Assembly (NCBI GenBank): GCA_027026295.1 | Contig: JALVOR010000129.1 | Coordinates: 2,427-16,190 of the forward strand | Direction of reading: 5' to 3' | DNA length: 13,764 bases | DNA from: Anaerolineales bacterium | GTDB lineage: Bacteria > Chloroflexota > Anaerolineae > Anaerolineales > DRMV01 | Translations under genes and position numbers: made by a program | Shown: one piece after another, positions 8,693-13,764 of the stretch | How positions within the stretch are numbered: position 1 is the stretch's first letter | Layout of the letters: each line of letters starts with the position of its first letter | Notes under the pieces: generated by a model | What the model was told of the DNA's origin: nothing | The model's database searches: none | Seen by the model: the letters and a program-made list of their open reading frames with translations, nothing else

Positions 8693-9580
8693 TTATGTGG
8701 CTGCTTTAGCGGGTTGTCTGGCTGCCCGGCTGCTGCCTTCCACCCAAAAGATGGCTAACGCCAGCCACACCAGGCTGTAGCCAATCCAGTGGGTGCGGGT
8801 GAAAGGTTCATGGTATGCCAGCACGCCGAGCAGGAATTGCAGGGTGGGGGCGAGGTATTGCAGAATACCCAGGGCGCTCAGAGGCACCCGCCGCGCCCCC
8901 GCGCCGAAAAACAGCAGCGGCACCGCGGTTACAGCGCCGGTGCCAATCATCATGGCATTGAGCAGGGCACCCGCGTGCCCGAAAGCGCCTTGCCCCTGTG
9001 CTTCTTGCCATAGCAGGAAGGCCACGGCGGGCAGGAAGAGCAGGCCGGTTTCCAGCGTGAGGCCGTCGATGGCGTCCAGCGGGGCAATCTTTGTGACCAG
9101 GCCATAGAGGCTGAAGGTGATTGCCAGTGCGAGGGCAATCCAGGGCAGGCGTCCGTAAGTCCACGTCAGGTAGGCCACGCCCGCGGTGGCCAGGCCGATG
9201 GCCGCCCACTGCCAGCGTCGCAGGCGTTCTTTGAGCACCACCAGCCCCAGCAGCACGCTGAGCAGCGGATTGATGAAATAGCCCAGGCTGGCTTCCACAA
9301 TGTGCCCGTGGGTAACAGCCCAGACATAGGTTAGCCAGTTCCCCGCCAGCAGCAGCCCGGCAAAGCCGTAAATCAGCACCACACGGCGGTTGGTGAGCAG
9401 TTGGCGCAGCCGCCCGGTTTGCCGAATGGCCGCGAGGAAGGCTACCATGAACACAAACGACCACGCGATGCGGTGCCCGATGAGTTGGGTGGCCGGGATA
9501 TGCTCCAGCGGCTGCCAGTAAATCGGGAAAAGCCCCCAAAGCAGGTACGCGACGATGGCGTAAAAGTAGCCAATGTTCAT
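8693..9580 (-). CDS. rarD: RarD-type EamA-family transporter
   Basis: A 295-residue inner-membrane protein with about ten hydrophobic helices in two EamA halves. The N-terminal IVAYLLWGLFPIYW, the GNWLTYVWAVTHGHIVEASLGYFINPLLSVLLG stretch (read in parts around residues 80-112) and VPLLFFGAGARRVPLSALGILQYLAPTLQFLLG in the second half are typical of RarD in the drug/metabolite transporter superfamily. The substrate is not known; relatives include amino-acid and metabolite exporters, which would be compatible with an amino-acid biosynthesis cluster, but this is inference. The ATG at 9580 has GAGG (complement of 9588-9591) 7 nt upstream, and that site lies in one arm of an inverted repeat. bioY starts 25 bp after the stop. 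The C-terminus is short and basic (SSRAARQPAKAAT), cytoplasmic if topology is normal. Confidence 0.9.
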   Translation of the reverse strand: MNIGYFYAIVAYLLWGLFPIYWQPLEHIPATQLIGHRIAWSFVFMVAFLAAIRQTGRLRQLLTNRRVVLIYGFAGLLLAGNWLTYVWAVTHGHIVEASLGYFINPLLSVLLGLVVLKERLRRWQWAAIGLATAGVAYLTWTYGRLPWIALALAITFSLYGLVTKIAPLDAIDGLTLETGLLFLPAVAFLLWQEAQGQGAFGHAGALLNAMMIGTGAVTAVPLLFFGAGARRVPLSALGILQYLAPTLQFLLGVLAYHEPFTRTHWIGYSLVWLALAIFWVEGSSRAARQPAKAAT

Positions 9581-9587
9581 GGAGGAG

Positions 9588-9639
9588 CCTCAGAGAGGGG
9601 AACGCAGAGGTGCAGAGGGACGCAAAGTGCTTTCTGAGG
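9588..9639. repeat. inverted repeat enclosing 9-bp words (ACGCAGAGG type)
   Basis: CCTCAGA at 9588-9594 and TCTGAGG at 9633-9639 are perfect complements. They enclose degenerate tandem words ACGCAGAGG, TGCAGAGGG and ACGCAAAGT. The words resemble those of the 2390-2461 palindrome (AACGCAGAAGG). It lies in the 98-bp spacer between the sugar kinase and rarD, and one arm covers the likely rarD ribosome site. Confidence 0.6.
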
Positions 9640-9678
9640 TTTTTCTTTCTAAGGCTGAACAGTTACAGTGGGGCAATG

Positions 9679-10590
9679 TTACCATGATTCCGAAGGCGGC
9701 GGGAAGGCGGCGATCGCGCCGAGGGCGGTGACGGCCCGCGCGCCGGCGCGGTTGCCGGCTGCCGCGGCCTCTTTTGGGGAAGCCCCGCCTAACGCGGCGG
9801 CAATGTAGCCCGCGGCGAAGGCGTCGCCCGCGCCGGTGGTGTCGGCCACGCGGGAGACTTTTGGGGCAGGCACCACGCCGCGGAACCCGGCGCTGTGCAC
9901 GTAGCAGCCCGCCGCGCCGAGTTTGACCAGCACCGTGGCCGTGCCTTTCGCGGCGAGGGTCGCGGCGATGGCTTCCGGTTCGCTTTCGCCGCTGATGCGG
10001 CGGCCTTCGTGGGCGTTGCAGAAGAAGGCGTCTAAATGGGGCAGCAGCGGCCACAAGGGGGCGGGGTTGGCCATCGCGGGCGAAGTGACCACGTCCAGCG
10101 ACGTGCGCAACCCGCGGGCGCGAGCGGCTTCCAGCACTGGGGCGAGGTCGGGCGTGAGCAGGCCGGGGAGCACGAAATAGCCCGCGATATGCAGCCAGCG
10201 CGCGCCCGCAGCGGCGTAATCGGCGGGGCGGAGGCGATCGGGGGTGAGGTGGGCATTCGCGCCGGAAGTGTGGATGAAGCGCGGCTGGAAGGCGCTATCT
10301 ACCAGGCCGACGCTGACCGCGGTGGGGGCTTCCACGGTTTCTACGAAGCGGGTGCCCACGCCATAGCGCTGCCAGGTGCGGCGGGCGAGGTGGGCGGCTT
10401 CGTCGCTGCCGATGCACGCTGCCACGCCTACGGGCACCCCTAACGACGCCAGCACCACCGCGGTGTTGGAAGCGCAGCCGCCGGGGCCCACCGCCGCCTG
10501 CTCGAAGGCGATGGATTCGTGCCGCGGGACTTCGTTGACAGGATAGCAGAGGACGTCTAAGGTGATGTTACCGGCAATAATGGCGTGCAT
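9679..10590 (-). CDS. PfkB-family carbohydrate/nucleoside kinase
   Basis: A 303-residue ribokinase/PfkB-fold kinase. The N-terminal substrate motif GPGGCASNTAVVLASLG is at about 35-51. The C-terminal signature DTTGAGDAFAAGY (250-262) contains the anion hole GAGD and the catalytic base Asp256. Residues 185-200 (HLDAFFCNAHEGRRIS) match the usual 'N..E' ATP/metal segment of the family. It would transfer phosphate from ATP to a sugar, nucleoside or related alcohol; the substrate cannot be told, as fructose-, adenosine- and ribokinase-like members share these motifs. The ATG at 10590 is the only sensible start since the beta strand AIIAGNITLDVL follows at once, yet no Shine-Dalgarno site is visible. 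An 8-bp tandem repeat sits just upstream. It has no evident step in the LysW pathway, though it lies 32 bp after lysZ. Confidence 0.88.
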   Translation of the reverse strand: MHAIIAGNITLDVLCYPVNEVPRHESIAFEQAAVGPGGCASNTAVVLASLGVPVGVAACIGSDEAAHLARRTWQRYGVGTRFVETVEAPTAVSVGLVDSAFQPRFIHTSGANAHLTPDRLRPADYAAAGARWLHIAGYFVLPGLLTPDLAPVLEAARARGLRTSLDVVTSPAMANPAPLWPLLPHLDAFFCNAHEGRRISGESEPEAIAATLAAKGTATVLVKLGAAGCYVHSAGFRGVVPAPKVSRVADTTGAGDAFAAGYIAAALGGASPKEAAAAGNRAGARAVTALGAIAAFPPPSESW

Positions 10591-10596
10591 GGGGGG

Positions 10597-10620
10597 AGTC
10601 GCATAGTCGGGTAGTCGCGT
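10597..10620. repeat. three tandem 8-bp units (AGTCGCAT type)
   Basis: The 32-bp spacer between lysZ and the sugar kinase is largely made of three head-to-tail units, AGTCGCAT, AGTCGGGT and AGTCGCGT. They share the core AGTCGnnT. The array occupies the position where a kinase leader and ribosome site would be expected. Confidence 0.7.
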
Positions 10621-10622
10621 GG

Positions 10623-11429
10623 TTATTGGATGCGGGTACCGCCGCCGGCCAGGGCGTGCGCGATGGGGTGGGCGATGCGCCCGTCGGCGATGACCACCTG
10701 TTTTGCGCCGCCCGCTAAGGCTTCCTGTGCACCCAGCACTTTCTTCTTCATGCGCCCCTGGGCGTATTCCAGGGCGGCTTCCAGTTGGGCGGCGGGCAGG
10801 TGGGCAATCAGGCTGCTTTCGTCGGGGAAGTTCCGCAGCAGGCCGGGCGCGGCGGTGAGCAGGATGAGGGTGTCAGCACGCAGGGCGGCGGCAACCATCG
10901 CCGCGGCGCGGTCGGCGTCCACATTCAGTGCCTCACCCTTTTCGCTCACGGCCAGGGGGGCGATCACCGGCGTGTAGCCCGCGCTGAGCAGGGTCTCCAG
11001 CAGGGCGGCGTTCACGGTGTGGATTTTGCCGGTGTAGTCGCCGCGCAGGATTTTGCGCTTGCCGTTTTCCACAATGCGGATGCTGCCCTTGCGTTTGGCT
11101 GCCAGCAGGCGGCCATCGAGGCCGCTCAGCCCAAAGGCATTAACACCGTTTTGCTGCAATTGTTCCACCAAAAGGGTGTTGACTTTGCCGTTGACCGCCG
11201 CGGCGAAAATTTCTAAGGTGGGGCGGTCGGTGTAGCGGCTGGTGAAGCCCGAAGGCGAGGTAACGAAGCGGGGCGGCGTGCCGAGGGCTTCGCCGAGGGT
11301 GTTGGCTTCGGCAGAGCCGCCATGCACGACTACCACCTGCTCGCTCTGGGAAACCAGCGCGGCAATGTCTTCGCAGGCGGCGGCAAAATCCACACCTTCG
11401 GTGCCGCCGAGTTTGATGACAATGGTCAT
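10623..11429 (-). CDS. lysZ: [LysW]-aminoadipate / [LysW]-glutamate kinase
   Basis: A 268-residue amino-acid kinase (ArgB/LysZ family) that phosphorylates the carboxyl of carrier-bound aminoadipate or glutamate with ATP. Visible motifs are IKLGGTEG with Lys6 and Gly8-Gly9, VVVVHGGSAEAN (His36 onward), SGFTSRYTDRPTLEIF at about 60-75, FGLSGLDGRLL (99-109), NVDADRAAAMVA (169-180) and the ATP-lobe RMKKKVLGAQEAL. The TSRYTDRxTLE stretch is characteristic of LysZ rather than ordinary N-acetylglutamate kinases. The ATG at 11429 has GGAGG (complement of 11436-11440) 6 nt upstream. It follows lysY after a 103-bp spacer holding an inverted repeat and precedes the PfkB gene by 32 bp. Lysine versus arginine branch use is not resolved. 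Confidence 0.92.
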   Translation of the reverse strand: MTIVIKLGGTEGVDFAAACEDIAALVSQSEQVVVVHGGSAEANTLGEALGTPPRFVTSPSGFTSRYTDRPTLEIFAAAVNGKVNTLLVEQLQQNGVNAFGLSGLDGRLLAAKRKGSIRIVENGKRKILRGDYTGKIHTVNAALLETLLSAGYTPVIAPLAVSEKGEALNVDADRAAAMVAAALRADTLILLTAAPGLLRNFPDESSLIAHLPAAQLEAALEYAQGRMKKKVLGAQEALAGGAKQVVIADGRIAHPIAHALAGGGTRIQ

Positions 11430-11449
11430 GGGGGGCCTCCAGGGAGTTG

Positions 11450-11533
11450 GGGGATTGGGGTATTGGGGTATTGAGGTATTGAGGGAGTTGGGAAGGCCTC
11501 AGTTGCCCTAATCCCTCAGTTGCCCCAATCCCC
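11450..11533. repeat. inverted repeat of ~8-bp words at the lysY/lysZ junction
   Basis: GGGGATTGGGG at 11450-11460 and CCCCAATCCCC at 11523-11533 are an 11-bp perfect inverted pair. Left-side sequence runs as degenerate 8-bp words (GGGTATTG, GGGTATTG, AGGTATTG). The right side contains CAGTTGCC twice (period 17). The right end touches the lysY stop codon. The loop is long (62 nt), with weaker internal pairs such as GAGGGA/TCCCTC. Confidence 0.65.
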
Positions 11534-12567
11534 TAAATTGGATGCAACCCGGGGAAATCCAGTCCGGCGGTCTCGTCCAGGCCGAGGGCCAGGTTGAGGG
11601 CCTGCACTGCGGAGCCGGCCGCGCCTTTCATCAGGTTGTCGATGGCGCAAATGCTGACCACGTGGCCGCTTTCCTCGTCCAGGGCGAAGCCGATGTCGGC
11701 GTAGTTGCTGCCGGCCAAAATCTTCGGTTCGGGCACGCGGTACACGCCGCGGCGCTCTTTGACCAGCCGCAGGAAGGGGTTGGCCTTGACCGCGGCGCGG
11801 TAGGCTTTCCACAGGTCTTTGGTGGCTACGCCGGGCTTCACCCAGCCGTGCACCGTGGCCAGCGCGCCGCGCACCATGTCCACCGAGGTCATGGTAAGCA
11901 CCACGTCGCGCAAGCCGCTTTCCTGGATGACTTCCGCGGTGTGGCGGTGGCCGTAGGGGGCGTAGGTACGCGCCACGCTGCTGCGTTCCGGGTGATGCGA
12001 GCCGGCGTTGGGCTCCGCCCCGCCTTCCGAAGAGCCGACCTTGATTTCGGCAATCACCGGGCGAGTGGTGTCGAGCAGGTCGGCCTGCAGCAAGGGCAGC
12101 AGGGAGAGGTTGGTGGCCGTGGCGTTGCAGCCCACGCCGCTGATGTAACGCGCGGTGCGCAGGTCGTCCCGGTGCAGTTCGGGCAGGCCATAAACGAATT
12201 TGTCCAACCATTCCGGGGCCGCGTGGGGCTTGCCGTACCACGCTTCGTAGGCCGCGGGGTCGCGCAGGCGGAAGTCGGCGGAAAGATCCACGATGTACTG
12301 GGCCAAGGAAGCCCACTCGGCGATGCGCCTCTGGGCCTCGCCGTGGGGCAGGGCGAGGAAGAGAATGTCCACCGGCTTCAAAGTAGCGGGGTCGGTGAAT
12401 TTCAGTTGGGTGCGCTTGCGCAGGTTGGGGTGAATCTGGTAGACGTATTGCCCCAGGTAGCGCCGCGAAGTGACTTGCTGGAGGGAAATTTCAGGATGTC
12501 CGAGCAGCAGGCGGAGCAGTTCACCGCCGGTGTAGCCGGACGCGCCGATGATGGATGCGGTGGGCAT
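11533..12567 (-). CDS. lysY: [LysW]-aminoadipyl/glutamyl phosphate reductase
   Basis: A 344-residue NADPH-dependent dehydrogenase of the ArgC/LysY family that reduces the carrier-bound acyl phosphate to the semialdehyde. The Rossmann motif IIGASGYTGGELLRLL is at 6-21, the family segment YIVDLSADFRLRD at 91-103, and the nucleophile is Cys147 in SGVGCNATATNLSLLPLL. GSHHPERSSVARTYAPYGHRH, about 30 residues after, fits the LysY-type substrate/catalytic histidine region, and the C-terminal CAIDNLMKGAAGSAVQALN is conserved. Length is standard for the family. The ATG at 12567 has GGAG 8 nt upstream (complement of 12576-12579). It lies between lysX and lysZ, with 136-bp and 103-bp spacers that both hold inverted repeats. 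ArgC of the acetylated arginine route is a relative; the context favours LysY. Confidence 0.93.
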   Translation of the reverse strand: MPTASIIGASGYTGGELLRLLLGHPEISLQQVTSRRYLGQYVYQIHPNLRKRTQLKFTDPATLKPVDILFLALPHGEAQRRIAEWASLAQYIVDLSADFRLRDPAAYEAWYGKPHAAPEWLDKFVYGLPELHRDDLRTARYISGVGCNATATNLSLLPLLQADLLDTTRPVIAEIKVGSSEGGAEPNAGSHHPERSSVARTYAPYGHRHTAEVIQESGLRDVVLTMTSVDMVRGALATVHGWVKPGVATKDLWKAYRAAVKANPFLRLVKERRGVYRVPEPKILAGSNYADIGFALDEESGHVVSICAIDNLMKGAAGSAVQALNLALGLDETAGLDFPGLHPI

Positions 12568-12600
12568 AAGTTGGTCTCCGGAGTCGGTTAGTCGTAGTTG

Positions 12601-12708
12601 GTTGATTGGTTACCTGGTTACTTGGTTGCTTAGTTGCCTTGGCTTTGCCAAAGCCTCACGCAACCAGGTAACCAAGTGACCAAGTAACCAAGTAACGAAT
12701 AAATCAAC
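12601..12708. repeat. large nested palindrome of 8-bp words at the lysX/lysY junction
   Basis: The left side (12609-12640) reads as near-tandem 8-bp words ACCTGGTT, ACTTGGTT, GCTTAGTT. The right side (12660-12703) reads GCAACCAG, GTAACCAA, GTGACCAA, GTAACCAA, GTAACGAA. The two sides are inverted copies of each other with slippage. A small perfect hairpin GGCTTT/AAAGCC (12641-12646, 12650-12655) sits at the centre, and GTTGATT/AATCAAC closes the outside, reaching the lysX stop. It fills most of the 136-bp spacer. Confidence 0.75.
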
Positions 12709-13570
12709 GCCCTTTCGCACGTTGAAGCACATATTCCACAATTTCGCCCGCGATGTCCACGCCGGTGGTGGGCTGGGCGGTGTGGAATTCCATGGTGTGG
12801 TTGATTTCGTTGACCAGGTAGCCGCGGTCGGGGTGCTCCAGGATGTCCACGGCCAGCACGCCGCCGCCCACGGCCTGGGCCGCCTGCAGGCAGAGGCTTT
12901 CCAGTTCCGGCGTCAGGGGGCAAACCTCGCCTGCACCGCCGCGGGCCGTGTTGGTAATCCAGTGCGCGGATTTGCGGTAGATGGCCGCGATGACCTTGTC
13001 GCCGATGACCAAGGCGCGGATGTCGCGGCCCGGCTTGGCGATGTATTCCTGAATGTAAAACACGGCCTGCTGGGGGGAGCCCAAAGTGGCGCGGTGCTCC
13101 AGGATGGCTTCGGCCGCGTCGCGGTCGTTGATTTTCGCCAACAAGCGGCCCCACGAGCCGACCACGGGCTTGAGCACCACGGGGTAGCCCAGTTCCTCAA
13201 TGGCTTCTAACGCCGCCGCGGGGGTGAAGGCCACGCGGGTGCGGGGCTGGGGCAGGTCGGCCTGGGCCAGAGCCAAGGTGGTAGCCAGTTTGTCGCCGCA
13301 GGTCTCGGCCACGCGGAAGGTGTTGACCGTGGGCACGCCCAGCGCCTCTAAGGTGCGCAGGGCGTAGAGGCCGCGCGTGGCGCTGATGTTGCGGGAGAGC
13401 ACCGCGTCGAAGCGCTGCCACGGCGCGGGGTTTTGCGGGTCGAAGTGGATTTGGCGGTCGTCCAAGCGCTCGTAGTCCACGCCGCGGGTTTCCATGGCCG
13501 CGAAAATCCACTTCTCTTCCACCCGCACGCGGGAATAGAGCACGCCGATGCGATAGCGTTTGCGGGGCAT
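12704..13570 (-). CDS. lysX: [LysW]-aminoadipate / glutamate ligase (ATP-grasp)
   Basis: A 288-residue ATP-grasp ligase of the LysX/ArgX/RimK group that joins the amino group of aminoadipate (or glutamate) to the C-terminal glutamate of LysW. The family start [13 protein letters not shown] is at 11-23. ATP-grasp residues are Lys93 in CGDK, Lys134 in [12 protein letters not shown] (with the glycine-serine loop at 138-141), Glu175 in IQEY, and the metal ligands Asp242 (VDIL), Glu255 and Asn257 in [24 protein letters not shown] (207-220) is the substrate-side region. I chose the ATG at 13570 because GGAG (complement of 13577-13580) lies 6 nt upstream; an in-frame start 8 codons earlier would place that site inside the gene. 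Whether it prefers aminoadipate or glutamate is not decided. Confidence 0.93.
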   Translation of the reverse strand: MPRKRYRIGVLYSRVRVEEKWIFAAMETRGVDYERLDDRQIHFDPQNPAPWQRFDAVLSRNISATRGLYALRTLEALGVPTVNTFRVAETCGDKLATTLALAQADLPQPRTRVAFTPAAALEAIEELGYPVVLKPVVGSWGRLLAKINDRDAAEAILEHRATLGSPQQAVFYIQEYIAKPGRDIRALVIGDKVIAAIYRKSAHWITNTARGGAGEVCPLTPELESLCLQAAQAVGGGVLAVDILEHPDRGYLVNEINHTMEFHTAQPTTGVDIAGEIVEYVLQRAKGR

Positions 13571-13587
13571 GGCAATCTCCGAAGGGG

Positions 13588-13647
13588 AAACCACAGATTA
13601 CGCAGATTTCACAGATTACGCAGAGCAATCTGTGAAATCTGCGGTTT
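13588..13647. repeat. palindrome of 9-bp words (ACGCAGATT type) between lysW and lysX
   Basis: CGCAGATTTCACAGATT at 13601-13617 pairs perfectly over 17 bp with 13627-13643, across a 9-nt loop. The pairing resumes outside with AAACC/GGTTT, skipping one 8-nt word on the left, as if one repeat unit had been gained or lost on one arm. The left side reads as 9-bp words CACAGATTA, CGCAGATTT, CACAGATTA, CGCAGAGCA. No T run follows on the minus strand. Confidence 0.85.
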
Positions 13648-13657
13648 GTTTTTCGAG

Positions 13658-13690
13658 AGCCCTGTCAGGCCCCAAAGACCTGACAGGGCT
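13658..13690. repeat. perfect 12-bp inverted repeat just after lysW
   Basis: AGCCCTGTCAGG (13658-13669) and CCTGACAGGGCT (13679-13690) are perfect complements with a 9-nt loop. Read in the lysW direction it begins 9 nt after the lysW stop. The sequence after it lacks a T tract, so it is not a standard intrinsic terminator; partial termination, RNA processing or 3'-end stabilising are possible. Confidence 0.85.
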
Positions 13691-13699
13691 TGAGGCTGC

Positions 13700-13764
13700 T
13701 TACTCGCCCCAGTCTTCCTCTTCCATGGGCGCGAGTTCCACCGCGGGCGGGTCGAGGGAAACCA
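13700..13764 (-). CDS. lysW: amino-group carrier protein LysW, C-terminal end (partial)
   Basis: Only the last 20 or so codons are inside the window, running off the right edge on the minus strand. The residues read VSLDPPAVELAPMEEEDWGE and stop at a TAA (complement of 13700-13702). The ending EDWGE is the hallmark of LysW-type carrier proteins: its last glutamate receives the substrate through its side-chain carboxyl and protects the amino group during synthesis. The acidic tail also guides the basic faces of LysX, LysZ, LysY, LysJ and LysK. Position directly upstream of lysX supports the call. The N-terminal zinc-binding part cannot be seen. Spacing to lysX is 129 bp and contains two strong hairpins. 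Confidence 0.9.
   Translation of the reverse strand, partial: VSLDPPAVELAPMEEEDWGE

Noticed and set aside
11542..12591. 349-codon open frame on the plus strand opposite lysY
   Set aside because: It mirrors lysY almost end to end, with no recognisable domain; it is a codon-bias artefact.
12601..13690. CRISPR array
   Set aside because: Units are 8-9 bp, contiguous and degenerate, with no spacers and no cas genes.
13658..13690. Classical intrinsic terminator after lysW
   Set aside because: The 12-bp hairpin is perfect, but no T tract follows in the lysW direction, and lysX with its own ribosome site comes next.

Overview
The window is high-GC bacterial DNA with tightly packed genes and only short spacers. 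The six LysW-pathway genes recognised here, the overall gene style and the many short-word palindromes in spacers suggest a Chloroflexota-like (Anaerolineae-type) genome. A Deinococcus-Thermus relative is possible; this is inference from content and cannot be proven from sequence reading alone.

Layout. Positions 1-2372 hold a plus-strand operon: the last 27 codons of an unidentified gene, a small TPR protein, a tandem GNAT acetyltransferase and a monoacylglycerol-lipase-like alpha/beta hydrolase. The first three overlap at their stop/start codons. This operon converges, at a 135-bp spacer carrying an imperfect palindrome, on a long minus-strand gene train that fills the rest of the window (13764 down to 2508).

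Reading the minus strand in its own direction, the order is: lysW (C-terminal end only, with the carrier-protein tail EDWGE), lysX, lysY, lysZ, a PfkB-family sugar kinase, a RarD-type EamA transporter, bioY, an 823-aa TPR protein, lysJ, lysK and a TauE/SafE-type permease. LysW carries the amino-group-protected substrate. LysX ligates it, LysZ phosphorylates it, LysY reduces it, LysJ transaminates it and LysK releases the product (lysine from aminoadipate, and/or ornithine from glutamate in the ArgW version). The core pathway is split in two (W-X-Y-Z and J-K) by four genes with no obvious role in it. One of these, the TPR gene, has visibly lower GC than its surroundings.

The most striking structure not explained by genes is in the spacers. 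Six of them contain degenerate tandem words of about 8 or 9 bp; five of the six are folded into inverted repeats. The word differs from spacer to spacer, although ACGCAGA recurs in three of them. They lie at the W/X, X/Y, Y/Z, Z/kinase, kinase/rarD and convergent-operon junctions, and none lies inside a gene. They may act as mRNA punctuation (processing, stability, attenuation or termination) or be a family of miniature palindromic elements.
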